Source: DATHTK01 sp035463295
GTDB lineage: Bacteria; Actinomycetota; Rubrobacteria; Rubrobacterales; Rubrobacteraceae
Length of the DNA: 64,000 bases
Direction: 5' to 3'
Assembly: GCA_035463295.1 (NCBI GenBank)
Contig: DATHTK010000114.1
Coordinates: 11,549-75,548, forward strand
In this document: piece by piece, positions 49,373-58,490 of the stretch
Position numbering within the stretch: position 1 is the first letter of the stretch
Layout of the letters: each line of letters starts with the position of its first letter
Notes under the pieces: generated by a model
Databases searched by the model: none
The model's input: only the letters and a program-made list of their open reading frames with translations
Told to the model about the DNA's origin: nothing
Translations under genes and position numbers: made by a program

Positions 49373-50267
49373 AGAGCACCTCCAGGATCTCCTTGTTGTA
49401 CTCGTGCGGGTCCTCGAGCGCCCGGTCCGGGTGGAAGGTGAACTCCTTCTTCCTGTACTCGAAGGTCTTGTTCTCGACTTCCCCCCTGATACCGTCGAAC
49501 TCCTCGCGGTCTATGCGGCGGTAGTTCCAGATGTCGCCGGGTTTCGGGAAGACGATCGAGTCCTCGAAGTCCTTGAGCTCCTGCTTCACATCGAGGACCG
49601 GGGCCGGCGCGAGCCCGAAGAGCTGGTAGCCACCGGCGCCCTCGACCGAGTAGACGACCGCGAAGCCGCCGCCGAACCCGAAGGCCCGCTCGGGGGTGTA
49701 GGTGCGGGGCCTCACGTACTTGGGGACCTCGACCTGCTCCTCGGGCGGGACGAGCTGGTAGCACCACGGCAGACCGGGGACGAACCCGATCATGGTCACC
49801 AGCCACGGCGAGCCCATAAGGGCGTCGATAAAGTCGTCCTTGTTGTCGTAGCCGTTTAAGCGGGCCGAGTACTCGAGGTCGGTGGAATCGGGGTCCTGGT
49901 GGCGGTCGCGGAAGCGCATCAGGGTCTCGTGCGTCCAGGGGTCCTCCATCATGACCGGCACGTCGACGACGCGGGTCTCGAGCTCGAAGCCCCGGATGTC
50001 GCCGGCCTCCTCGTCGATCTCCTTGAGGCGGGAGATCAGATCGTCCGGGTGGAGGATATCCGGGTCGAGACGGACCATGTACGAGGCGTTGGACGGGCAG
50101 ATGTCCTGGACTCCCTCTATGTTCTCCTCCCGGAGCCTGTTTGTGATCGCCATCGCCCGGAAGTTGACCTTCAGGCTCATCGCCTCGGCGAGCTCGACGA
50201 AGACGAACTCGTCGCCTCCGTAGCTGTAGCGCGCCTGAGGAAGCTCGGTCTCGACGCTGCGGCCCAT
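49362..50267 (-). CDS. pxpB: 5-Oxoprolinase subunit B (AHS1/KipI family)
   Basis: A 301-residue AHS1/KipI-type protein. GDEFVFVELAEAMSLKVN, DIEYDPEVL-like PSNASYMVRLDPDIL and the conserved PGLPWCYQL with GFGGGFAVVYSVEGAGGYQLFG are visible. It is longer than plain PxpB (about 230 residues), with an inserted and C-terminal segment as in the urea-amidolyase type. ATG 50267 behind GAAAGGGGAAC is preferred; the frame upstream to 50477 overlaps the bioY promoter. Divergent from bioY. Confidence 0.88.
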   Translation of the reverse strand: MGRSVETELPQARYSYGGDEFVFVELAEAMSLKVNFRAMAITNRLREENIEGVQDICPSNASYMVRLDPDILHPDDLISRLKEIDEEAGDIRGFELETRVVDVPVMMEDPWTHETLMRFRDRHQDPDSTDLEYSARLNGYDNKDDFIDALMGSPWLVTMIGFVPGLPWCYQLVPPEEQVEVPKYVRPRTYTPERAFGFGGGFAVVYSVEGAGGYQLFGLAPAPVLDVKQELKDFEDSIVFPKPGDIWNYRRIDREEFDGIRGEVENKTFEYRKKEFTFHPDRALEDPHEYNKEILEVLYDD

Positions 50268-50376
50268 GTTCCCCTTTCCAACCCGCTTTCCCGACGGCGC
50301 TGCAATACTACTAGCGCGACAAATCCCGGTCAATGTATGTTTAATAGGGTGGATGGCTACTAACGGAGGATCGTCC

Positions 50377-50925
50377 TTGAACGTCGCTATGATGACCCGG
50401 GTGGCGCTGATGGCCGCGGTGACGGCGGTGGCGGCCCAGATCACCATACCCCTTCCTTTCTCCCCCGTCCCCTTCACCTTGCAGGTCCTCGCGGTTATCC
50501 TCTCCGGGCTCTTGCTAGGCCCCCGCTACGGGGCGCTCGCGCAGACGATCTACGTGCTCGTAGGGGCTGTAGGCGTCCCGGTCTTTGCCGGCTTCCGGGG
50601 CGGGCTCGGCGTCCTCGTCGGTCCCACCGGGGGCTACCTACTCTCCTACCCCATCGCCGCCGCGATAGCCGGCCTCGCCGCCTACGCCGCGGCGAACGCG
50701 CTCCGCCGAAGAGCGCTCTGGACGGGCTTTCTCTGGGGATGCGCCGCCCTCGCCGTCATCTACGCCTTTGGCGCGACCTGGCTCGCCGCGGTCACGGACC
50801 TTCCGCTGGCGGTGGCCGTGGCGCAGGGCGTCCTGCCGTTCGTGCCGCTGGACCTGGTGAAGGTGGCGCTGGCCGCGCTCGTGGCGGTCGCCGCCGCGCC
50901 GGCCATCGCCCCCTCGCAGGTCTGA
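50377..50925 (+). CDS. bioY: Biotin transporter substrate-binding component BioY
   Basis: A 182-residue integral membrane S-component with six hydrophobic segments. PVPFTLQVLAVILSGLLLGPRYG and GPTGGYLLSYPIAAAIAG are the BioY signatures. It imports biotin alone or with an ECF energy module; none is adjacent. TTG 50377 behind GGAGGATCG is chosen; ATG 50353 in frame is possible. It is followed 69 bases later by accC, linking biotin import to a biotin-dependent enzyme. Confidence 0.9.
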   Translation: MNVAMMTRVALMAAVTAVAAQITIPLPFSPVPFTLQVLAVILSGLLLGPRYGALAQTIYVLVGAVGVPVFAGFRGGLGVLVGPTGGYLLSYPIAAAIAGLAAYAAANALRRRALWTGFLWGCAALAVIYAFGATWLAAVTDLPLAVAVAQGVLPFVPLDLVKVALAALVAVAAAPAIAPSQV

Positions 50926-50994
50926 CGGGGCGCGAGACCACGTTCGAAGTTACCATAGAACCCCGGTCGCAAGAGGTTCTCAGGGAGGTCACGG

Positions 50995-52335
50995 ATGCTG
51001 AAAAAGGTACTGGTCGCCAACCGCGGCGAGATTGCGCTGCGCGTAATCCGGGCCTGCCAGGAGCTGGAGATACCCGCGGTCGCCGTCTACTCCGACGCCG
51101 ACGCCGAGGCCCTACACGTCCGCCACGCCGACGAGATCGTCCACATCGGCCCGCCACCGGCCGCCAAGAGCTACCTGAGCATAGAGGCGCTCATAGAGGC
51201 GGCGAAGGAGACGAAGGCGGAGGGCGTTCACCCCGGCTACGGGTTTCTGGCGGAGAACGCCTCCTTCGCGGCGGCCTGCCGGGAGGCGGGCCTCACGTTC
51301 ATAGGCCCCTCCGCCGAAGCGATCGAGAAGATGGGCAACAAGAGCGCGGCCCGGCGCCTCGCGAAGGAGGCGGACGTGCCCGTGGTGCCGGGCTCAGATG
51401 ATGCCTCGTCTGCGGACGAAGCGGTCGAGACCGCCAGTGAGATCGGCTACCCGATCATGGTCAAGGCGGCGGCCGGGGGCGGCGGCCGCGGCATCCGGAT
51501 CGCCGGGAACGAGGAGGAGCTCCGCAAAGCCTTTCAGGTAGCGAGGCGCGAGGCCGAGTCCGCCTTCGGGGACAGCTCCGTCTACCTCGAAAAGCTGCTC
51601 GTTGGGCCGCGCCACGTCGAGGTGCAGGTCATGGGCGACGGGGAGGGTGACGTCATACACCTCTACGAGCGGGAGTGCTCGATGCAGCGCCGGAGACAGA
51701 AAGTTCTCGAGGAGGCGCCGTCCCCCGGCATAAGTCCCGAGACACGCGAAAAGATGACCGCAGCGGCCGTCCGGCTCGCGAAAGAGGTGCGCTACGCGAA
51801 CGCCGGGACCGTCGAGTTCCTCGTCGAGGGCGACGAGTTCTACTTCATAGAGATGAACACGAGGATACAGGTCGAGCACCCCGTAACCGAGATGCTCACG
51901 GGCGTAGACCTGGTGAAAGAGCAGATCCGGGTAGCCTCCGGCGAACCCCTGAGCATCGGACAGGAGGACGTGCCGCTGGTCGGACACGCTATAGAGTTCC
52001 GGATCAACGCCGAAGACCCGGAACAGGACTTCATGCCCTCGCCCGGTGAGATCTCCTTCCTCGACGTCCCAGGAGGCCCCGGCGTGCGCGTGGACTCGGC
52101 TATCTACCAGGGCTACAAGATCCCACCCTTCTACGACTCGATGGTCGGCAAGCTCATTGTCTGGGCTCTGACGCGTGAGGAAGCCATAAGCCGCGCCCGC
52201 CGCGCCCTGCGCGAGTACCGCCTGGAGGGGATAAAGACGACGATCCCTCTGCACATGCGACTCATCGAAGACGAAGCCTTCCGCTCCGGCGAGTACCACA
52301 CTGCCTACCTGGAGGAACTGCTGAACGGGGAGTAG
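50995..52335 (+). CDS. accC: Biotin carboxylase
   Basis: A 446-residue ATP-grasp biotin carboxylase. VLVANRGEIALRVIRAC, the glycine-rich loop KAAAGGGGRGIRI, ERECSMQRRRQKVLEEAPSP and FIEMNTRIQVEHPVTE are complete. It carboxylates a biotin carrier with bicarbonate and ATP. Its partner is probably the carrier at 47233-47469, since no accB or carboxyltransferase of fatty-acid type is present. ATG 50995 follows AGGGAGGTCACGG. Confidence 0.93.
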   Translation: MLKKVLVANRGEIALRVIRACQELEIPAVAVYSDADAEALHVRHADEIVHIGPPPAAKSYLSIEALIEAAKETKAEGVHPGYGFLAENASFAAACREAGLTFIGPSAEAIEKMGNKSAARRLAKEADVPVVPGSDDASSADEAVETASEIGYPIMVKAAAGGGGRGIRIAGNEEELRKAFQVARREAESAFGDSSVYLEKLLVGPRHVEVQVMGDGEGDVIHLYERECSMQRRRQKVLEEAPSPGISPETREKMTAAAVRLAKEVRYANAGTVEFLVEGDEFYFIEMNTRIQVEHPVTEMLTGVDLVKEQIRVASGEPLSIGQEDVPLVGHAIEFRINAEDPEQDFMPSPGEISFLDVPGGPGVRVDSAIYQGYKIPPFYDSMVGKLIVWALTREEAISRARRALREYRLEGIKTTIPLHMRLIEDEAFRSGEYHTAYLEELLNGE

Positions 52336-52373
52336 GGGGTGCGGGCCGACCACGCGCAACGGGAGGTCTCACG

Positions 52374-52721
52374 GTGGAGACTGGGAAGCGGCAGATCATA
52401 CGTCGGCGCTTCACGGTCCACGACTACCACCGCATGGGCGAGGCCGACATGCTCCACTAGTACGGCCGGGTCGAGGGCGAGATAGTCGAGATGGCCGCGA
52501 TCGGCACCCGCCACTTCTCGTGCGTCAACCGGTCGACCCGGCTGCTGTCAAGGAGCGTGGGCGACGACGCCACCTGTCGCCGCGTCGAACGGGCACGGCG
52601 CGAAGAAATGCTCGCTTCCACCACGTTACCCGGACTGACGCTGACGATGACCGCTCACACCCCGCGATGGCGAAGGATCATCTCTGCACGAACGTGGGCT
52701 CCCTACTGGCGCAACCTCTAA
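52374..52721 (+). pseudogene. Uma2/DUF820-family nuclease remnant
   Basis: From GTG 52374 the frame reads RRRFTVHDYHRMGEADMLH and then TAG at 52458-52460. The same frame continues with GRVEGEIVEMAAIGTRHFSCVNRSTRLL and SVGDDA, matching the N-terminal third of Uma2-family proteins (PD-(D/E)xK fold). After about residue 64 similarity ends, although the frame stays open to 52721. The catalytic Asp/Glu region is gone. Premature stop plus loss of the 3' two thirds mark a dead gene. Confidence 0.7.
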
Positions 52722-54031
52722 TCCACGGAGTCCACGGCGCGACCCATGATAGAGAGTCCCTCCTCCAGCTCTTCGTCGGTGATGGAGAGCGGCATGAGGA
52801 CGCGGATGACGTTGGAGTACTGGCCGGCCGTGAGGAGCAGGAGGCCCTCCTGGAGGGCAGCGGCGACGATCTCGCCGGTCCGCTCCTTGTCCGGGGTCTT
52901 GCTCTCGGCGTCTTTTACGAGCTCCATCGCGACCATCGCCCCGCGGCCCCGCACGTCGCCGATAAAGTCCGGGTGCCTCCCCTGCATCTCGCGCATCGCG
53001 GCCGTCGCCCGCTCGCCGACGACCTCCGCCCGCGCGAGGAGGTCGTCCTCCTCGAAGGCCTGGATGACCGCGAGCGCGGCGGCGCAGCCGAGCGGATTAC
53101 CGCCGTAGGTGGTGCCGAGGCCCCCGGTGTGCACGGAGTCCATGATCTCCGCCCGGCCCGTGACGCCCGCGATAGGCAGGCCCCCGCCCAGGCTCTTGGC
53201 CGTCGTCACGAGGTCCGGGACGACACCCGAGTGCTCGATCGCGAACATCCTCCCCGTCCTGCCGAAGCCGGTCTGGATCTCGTCCGAGATAAGGAGTATC
53301 TCCTGCTCGTCGCAGAACTCGCGCAGACGCCGCATGCACGAGTCCGGGAACGGGATGAACCCACCCTCACCGGAGACGGGCTCCACGATCGCGGCGGCGA
53401 CGCTCCCGACGTCCACGTTCACCAGGGCCCGCTCGAAGGCCGCGAACCACTCATCTTCCGAAGGTCCTCGGTAGGTGTAGGGCGCGGGGACCCGGTAGAT
53501 CTCCGGCGCGAACGGCCCGAAGCTCTTCTTGTACGGGTTGGCCTTGCTCGTCAGGGTCATCGCGAGCAACGTACGGCCGTGAAAGGCGTTCTCGAAGGCG
53601 AGGATGGCCTGACGCCCCGTGTAGGAGCGCGCGATCTTGACGGCGTTCTCGACCGCCTCGGCCCCGGAGTTGACGAAGAACGACCTCTTCTCGAAGTCGC
53701 CGGGGACCATTGCGTTCAGCTTCTCGGCCAGCTCGATGTAGGACTCGTACTCGGTGACGTAGAAGCAGGTGTGGGTGAAGCGCTCTACCTGCTCCTTGAC
53801 CGCCTCGACCACCCGCGGGTCCGTGTGCCCGACGTTCATTACCCCGATGCCGCCGCCGAAGTCTATATAGGTGTTGCCGTCCACGTCCGTGAGGAGGGCG
53901 CCCTTCGCTTCCCGAGCGAACATCGGCGTGGCGATACCGACCCCGGACGAGACGGCGCGGTGCCGCCGCTCCATTAGCGCTCGGCTCTTCGGACCCGGTA
54001 TCTCCGTCTTTATCCTCCTGGACTCCAGCAT
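52718..54031 (-). CDS. gabT: 4-Aminobutyrate aminotransferase-like, class III
   Basis: A 437-residue class III PLP aminotransferase of the GABA/GabT type. FFVNSGAEAVENAVKIARSYTGR, FHGRTLLAMTLTSK, SDEIQTGFGRTGR and K279 in TAKSLGGGLPIAGV. With the permease and aldehyde dehydrogenase beside it, GABA or a similar omega-amine is the likely substrate. Start ATG 54031 has AGAGGTG upstream; ATG 54049 is possible. The frame to 54196 has no support. Divergent from the permease gene. Confidence 0.9.
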   Translation of the reverse strand: MLESRRIKTEIPGPKSRALMERRHRAVSSGVGIATPMFAREAKGALLTDVDGNTYIDFGGGIGVMNVGHTDPRVVEAVKEQVERFTHTCFYVTEYESYIELAEKLNAMVPGDFEKRSFFVNSGAEAVENAVKIARSYTGRQAILAFENAFHGRTLLAMTLTSKANPYKKSFGPFAPEIYRVPAPYTYRGPSEDEWFAAFERALVNVDVGSVAAAIVEPVSGEGGFIPFPDSCMRRLREFCDEQEILLISDEIQTGFGRTGRMFAIEHSGVVPDLVTTAKSLGGGLPIAGVTGRAEIMDSVHTGGLGTTYGGNPLGCAAALAVIQAFEEDDLLARAEVVGERATAAMREMQGRHPDFIGDVRGRGAMVAMELVKDAESKTPDKERTGEIVAAALQEGLLLLTAGQYSNVIRVLMPLSITDEELEEGLSIMGRAVDSVD

Positions 54032-54269
54032 CTCGACACCTCTTCCCATTGGCCTGATCCGTTCCAGTATACTCGTCTCGGGGTCGTACTCGCGAGAGGT
54101 CCTCCTGAAGACGGGGCCGGCTATCCATCCGGGCGGTGCCTTCGGACCGCTCCCGACGCACCCCCCGCGCTCACTCGACTCTACCCGGCGATACACCTAT
54201 GATTATGAGCAACGTGCGGCGGTTGGCGCGTTTATATTGACGTTGGCCGGGGACGAGGAGGAGGGTTCC

Positions 54270-55634
54270 GTGGATAATCAGGAGAACTTGGTCAGGGTAC
54301 TGGGGCAAAAAGATGCGATCGCCCTGTCCTTCGGCGCCATGATCGGGTTCGGGTGGGTTGTTCTCGTCGGAACCTGGCTGCTGGACGCGGGCACCCTGGG
54401 GTCGATCGTCGCCTTCCTGATCGGGGGACTCCTGGTTCTCTTCGTCGGCCTGACGTACTCGGAACTGGTCTCGGCGATGCCCAAGGCAGGCGGGGAGCAC
54501 AACTACGCCTGGAGGGCGCTCGGAGCTAGGGGCGGGTTCGTCGCCTCATGGGCGATAGCGCTCGGGTATGTTTCGGTGGTCGCCTTCGAGGCGGTAGCTC
54601 TCCCCACCGCTGTAAACTACGTGGCTCCACTGGAATCCGGGCTCCTCTGGACGGTTGCAGGCTACGACGTCTACGCAAGCTGGGTCGCTGTCGGCCTGGT
54701 CGGAGCGGTGGCGATCACGGTCCTCAACTACATAGGTATAAGACCGGCGGCGATCTTCCAGTTCATAGCGGTACTGTTCCTCTTCGGGATCGCACTCCTC
54801 TTCGTGCTGGGTACGTTTGTCGGGGGTAGCGCGGAGAACTTCACTCCGCTGTTCGCCGGAGGGTTCGCGGGAGTCCTCTCCGTGGTACTCATGACGCCGT
54901 TCCTGTTCGTCGGGTTCGATATCATCCCGCAGTCGGCCGAGGAGATAAACCTGCCCTTTCGTCAGATAGGGATCCTTCTGATCGTCTCCGTGATACTGGC
55001 CACGGCCTACTACATCATAGTCATCATCGGCGTCGGAAGCGGCATGAGCCAGGCGGCGTTACAGGATACGGAGCTGGCGGCGGCGCAGGGTATGGGGAAT
55101 CTCTTCGGCTCCGATATCTTCGCCAACATCCTGATCCTCGGCGGCGTTGCCGGGATACTCACGAGCTGGAACGGGTTCATGGTCGGCGGGAGCCGCATTA
55201 TCTACGCGATGGCCGAGAGCGGCATGCTGCCGGCTTGGCTGGCGAAGATCCATCCGAGGTTTCGCACACCCCACAACGCTATCTTGCTCATCGGGGGGCT
55301 CTCGCTCATCTCACCGTTATTCGGGGAGAGCGCGCTGGTATGGCTGGTGAATGCTGGAGGCTTGGGCATCGTGATCGCCTACCTGGTCGTCGCTATCTCC
55401 TTTCTGGTCTTGCGCCGCCGGGAGCCGGAGATGGAGCGCCCGTTCAGGGCCGGGAGGGGGCCGATTATCGGGGTCGTGGCCGTCGTTCTGAGCCTGGGAT
55501 TCGTCAGCCAGTACCTGCCGGGCATGCCCTCCGGCCTGGGGGTGCCCGAGTGGATTATCGTGGGCGTCTGGACGGTCGTCGGCCTCTTCTTTGCAGCCCG
55601 GATGGACGTGCCCGAGTACGACCCCGAGCTCTGA
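54270..55634 (+). CDS. APC-family amino-acid/amine permease
   Basis: A 454-residue permease with twelve hydrophobic segments. The first reads LSFGAMIGFGWVVLVGTWL, the substrate-loop helix of APC transporters; AMPKAGGEHNYAWRALG and GSRIIYAMAESGMLPAWLAKIHPRF follow. It imports an amino acid or amine, probably GABA or a polyamine given its gabT and gabD neighbours. GTG 54270 behind GAGGAGGGTTCC is chosen; the frame is open to 53871 inside gabT and is not coding there. Confidence 0.88.
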   Translation: MDNQENLVRVLGQKDAIALSFGAMIGFGWVVLVGTWLLDAGTLGSIVAFLIGGLLVLFVGLTYSELVSAMPKAGGEHNYAWRALGARGGFVASWAIALGYVSVVAFEAVALPTAVNYVAPLESGLLWTVAGYDVYASWVAVGLVGAVAITVLNYIGIRPAAIFQFIAVLFLFGIALLFVLGTFVGGSAENFTPLFAGGFAGVLSVVLMTPFLFVGFDIIPQSAEEINLPFRQIGILLIVSVILATAYYIIVIIGVGSGMSQAALQDTELAAAQGMGNLFGSDIFANILILGGVAGILTSWNGFMVGGSRIIYAMAESGMLPAWLAKIHPRFRTPHNAILLIGGLSLISPLFGESALVWLVNAGGLGIVIAYLVVAISFLVLRRREPEMERPFRAGRGPIIGVVAVVLSLGFVSQYLPGMPSGLGVPEWIIVGVWTVVGLFFAARMDVPEYDPEL

Positions 55635-55646
55635 TCGGTGGCATGT

Positions 55647-55662
55647 CCCGGAGCAATCCGGG
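55647..55662. terminator. Small hairpin between convergent permease and gabD genes
   Basis: CCCGGA-GCAA-TCCGGG, a six-bp stem with a four-base loop, sits in the 36-base gap between two convergent stops. It could end transcription from both sides, though no T-tract is present. Confidence 0.45.
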
Positions 55663-55670
55663 CGACCAGC

Positions 55671-57119
55671 CTATATCCCTCCGAGCGAGACGTACTTGGT
55701 ATCCAGGTACTCCTCGATACCCTGGTGGCCGCCTTCGCGCCCGAAGCCCGACTCCTTGAGGCCGCCGAACGGCGCCTGCGCGGTCGAGGGCAGCCCATCG
55801 TTGGCGCCGATGACCCCGTACTCGAGTCGCTCGGCGAGCCGGATAACGCGTCCCACGTCGCGGGTGTAGTAGTAGGCGGCGAGGCCGTAGACCGTATCGT
55901 TGGCCCGCCGGATCGCTTCCTCTTCGGTGTCGAACGGGAGGAGCGCCGCGACGGGACCGAACGTCTCCTCTTTCGCCACGAGCATCGAGTCGTCGGCATC
56001 CGCGAGCACCGTCGGGGCGTAGAAGTTGCCCCCGCGGGGCGCTCTCTCGCCGCCGAGGAGGACCTTCGCGCCCTTCTCCTGTGCGTCGGCGACGTGACGC
56101 TCGACCTTCTCGACGGCCTTCGCCTCGATCAGGGGCCCGACCGAGACGTCCTCGTCGAGACCGTCCCCGACCTTCATGGAGGCCATCTTCTCGGTGAGGC
56201 GCCTCGCGAACTCGTCCATGACGTCCCGCTGGACGAAGATGCGGTTGGCGCAGACGCAGGTCTGGCCCATGTTTCGCATCTTCGAGATGATGGCGCCCTC
56301 CACCGCCGCCTCGATGTCCGCGTCCTCGAAGACGACAAACGGCGCGTGACCGCCGAGCTCCAGACTGAGACGCTTCATGGTGTCAGAAGCCTGCTTCATC
56401 AGCAGCTTGCCGACCTCGGTGGAGCCGGTAAAGGAGAGCTTGCGCACCCGCCGGTCGGCCATGATCGCCGAGGTTATGGCGGCCGGGTCGAGCCCGGCGA
56501 CGATGGAGAGCACGCCCCCGGGCAACCCGGCCTCCTCGAAGATCCCGGCGAGCTCCAGCGCCGAGAGCGGCGTGAGCTCGGAGGGCTTTATGACCATCGT
56601 GCAGCCGGCGGCGAGCGCGGGACCGAGCTTGCGCGTGATCATCGCCGCCGGGAAGTTCCAGGGCGTTATCGCCGCCGTGACCCCGACCGGCCGTTTTACG
56701 ACGAGGATGCGCTTGTCCGGGAAGCTCGCGGGGAGGGTATCCCCGTAGACGCGCCGCCCCTCCTCGGCGAACCACTCGATAAAAGAGGCGGCGTAGGCGA
56801 TCTCACCCCTGGACTCGGCTATCGGCTTGCCCTGCTCGAGGGTCATCACCCGCGCCAGGTGCTCCTGCCTCTCGTGCATGAGCCGCGCGGCCTCGCGCAT
56901 TGTTCCGGCGCGATGCTGGGCCGTGGTCTCGCCCCACTCGTCCTGCGCTCTCGCAGCGGCGTCTATGGCCCTCTGCATCTCCTCGCGCCCGGCGTCGGGC
57001 AGCGCGGCGAGCACCTCGCCGTTCGCCGGGTTCACGACGTCGAAGGTCCTGCCGGACGCGGAGGATCCCAGCCACTCACCCCCCACGAAGAGCTTGTCTA
57101 CCAACGGTGTCTCGATCAT
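55671..57119 (-). CDS. gabD: Succinate-semialdehyde dehydrogenase
   Basis: A 482-residue aldehyde dehydrogenase. NPANGEVLAALPDAG, ITPWNFPAAMITRK, LELGGHAPFVVFEDAD (catalytic Glu about 254), MGQTCVCANRIFV (C288) and the closing GVIGANDGLPSTAQAPFGGLKESGFGREGG are typical of the GabD branch. It oxidises succinic semialdehyde to succinate, completing GABA breakdown. ATG 57119 follows GGAGGCAGC; longer frame to 57194 is unnecessary. Confidence 0.92.
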   Translation of the reverse strand: MIETPLVDKLFVGGEWLGSSASGRTFDVVNPANGEVLAALPDAGREEMQRAIDAAARAQDEWGETTAQHRAGTMREAARLMHERQEHLARVMTLEQGKPIAESRGEIAYAASFIEWFAEEGRRVYGDTLPASFPDKRILVVKRPVGVTAAITPWNFPAAMITRKLGPALAAGCTMVIKPSELTPLSALELAGIFEEAGLPGGVLSIVAGLDPAAITSAIMADRRVRKLSFTGSTEVGKLLMKQASDTMKRLSLELGGHAPFVVFEDADIEAAVEGAIISKMRNMGQTCVCANRIFVQRDVMDEFARRLTEKMASMKVGDGLDEDVSVGPLIEAKAVEKVERHVADAQEKGAKVLLGGERAPRGGNFYAPTVLADADDSMLVAKEETFGPVAALLPFDTEEEAIRRANDTVYGLAAYYYTRDVGRVIRLAERLEYGVIGANDGLPSTAQAPFGGLKESGFGREGGHQGIEEYLDTKYVSLGGI

Positions 57120-57206
57120 GCTGCCTCCAACTCCCCGTAAGGTCACGCCATCCGCTCGGCCCCGCGCGACGGACGTCCGTCGTCCTGCTCGCACTGCGCG
57201 TACCCG

Positions 57207-58328
57207 TTAACTCAAGAGTCCCTGCGGGTCGGTGTAGTCCAGGCCGTGGGCCTCGGCCACGGGCGCGGAGACGAGGTTGCCGTCGAGCGTGGACAGGCCC
57301 TTCGCCAGGCTCGGATCTTTGGCAGCGGCCCCCTCGACCCCGTCATCAGCTATCCGGGTCAGGTATGGCAACGTGACGCTCGTGAGCGCGAGGGTGGAGG
57401 TGCGGGCGACCGCGCCGGGTATGTTCGCCACGCAGTAATGTATGACTCCCTCCTCGACGTAGGTGGGATCGGAGTGCGTGGTCGGCCGGGCCGTCTCGAT
57501 GCACCCGCCCTGGTCGATGGCGACGTCCACGACGACCGAGCCGTTCTTCATGCTGGCGACCATATCTCGGGTGACGAGCTTGGGCGCCTTTGCCCCAGCG
57601 ACCAGAACGGCTCCGATCACCACGTCCGACTCCCTCACGTACTGGGCCATCCGAGCGCGGTTCGGGATCACGAGGTCTGCACGTCCTCCAAAGATGTCCG
57701 ATAGGTACGCGAGACGCCTGGGGTTGATGTCCAGAACCCTCACTATCGCCCGCATCCCGACCGCTATCTTGGCGGCCTCGGTCCCGACCACGCCACCCCC
57801 GATGATCGTCACCTTGGCCGCGGGCGTACCCGGTACGCCTCCGAGGAGCAGCCCCGCTCCGCCCTGCGGGCTCTCGAGACACCTGGCGGCGGCCTGCGTC
57901 GCCATCCGCCCGGCGACCTCGCTCATCGGCGTCAAGAGCGGCAGGCTCCCGTCAGATGACTCTACCGTCTCGTAGGCTACCGCGTTGATCCTGCGCTCCA
58001 TGAGGAACTCCGTGAGCCCCCTGTCCGCCGCTAGATGCAGGTAGGTGAAGAGCTCCTGGCCCTCCCGGTACCGGTCGTACTCCTCGGGCACGGGCTCCTT
58101 GACCTTCACTATCAAGCCGGCCGCCTCGAAGACCTCGTCCGCGCTCCCCACAACGCGCCCCCCGGCCTCCTCGTACTCCTCGTCCGTGAAGCCCGCCCCC
58201 GCCCCAGCGCCCGTCTGTACCACCACCTCATGGCCGTGATGCACGAGCTCCAACACCCCGTCCGGCTGCATCGCTACCCGGCCCTCGAGGTCCTTGATCT
58301 CCTTGGGTACGCCTACCACCCTCGCCAT
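57207..58328 (-). CDS. ald: Alanine dehydrogenase
   Basis: A 373-residue NAD-dependent enzyme interconverting alanine and pyruvate plus ammonia. VGVPKEIKDLEGRVAMQPDGV, VKVKEPVPEEY, HLAADRGLTEFL and the Rossmann motif IIGGGVVGTEAAKIAVG match Ald. Such enzymes sit beside pyruvate-dependent aminotransferases and recycle the alanine they make. ATG 58328 follows AGAAGGAGGGCAATC. It lies downstream of the 19-bp dyad at 58371-58389 and is divergent from the composite regulator. Confidence 0.94.
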   Translation of the reverse strand: MARVVGVPKEIKDLEGRVAMQPDGVLELVHHGHEVVVQTGAGAGAGFTDEEYEEAGGRVVGSADEVFEAAGLIVKVKEPVPEEYDRYREGQELFTYLHLAADRGLTEFLMERRINAVAYETVESSDGSLPLLTPMSEVAGRMATQAAARCLESPQGGAGLLLGGVPGTPAAKVTIIGGGVVGTEAAKIAVGMRAIVRVLDINPRRLAYLSDIFGGRADLVIPNRARMAQYVRESDVVIGAVLVAGAKAPKLVTRDMVASMKNGSVVVDVAIDQGGCIETARPTTHSDPTYVEEGVIHYCVANIPGAVARTSTLALTSVTLPYLTRIADDGVEGAAAKDPSLAKGLSTLDGNLVSAPVAEAHGLDYTDPQGLLS

Positions 58329-58370
58329 GATTGCCCTCCTTCTGTCCTCTCTGCCTGTACCTTACAGCAC

Positions 58371-58389
58371 CTTACAGTAAACGTGCAAG
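58371..58389. promoter_or_regulatory. 19-bp dyad upstream of ald and the MerR-Xre-cupin gene
   Basis: CTTACAGTAAACGTGCAAG has arms CTTACA and TGCAAG (5 of 6 pairs) around seven bases. A further CTTACAG at 58361-58367 makes a direct half-site. The element is 43-61 bases upstream of ald and about 100 upstream of the regulator. The 13-base segment from 58368 to 58380 recurs exactly at 62671-62683. Confidence 0.6.
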
Positions 58390-58490
58390 GATACCGTCAA
58401 GACCGGAGGCTGGAGGATGAAGTTCCGGCAGGTTTGCAGGTATACTGCGGGCTCGTGGTCCGGCACCGCGACGAGAAGACGGGAGGCGAA

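Noticed and set aside
50268..50376. Riboswitch or BirA operator upstream of bioY
   Set aside because: No recognisable biotin operator dyad or structured leader; the divergent gap is short.
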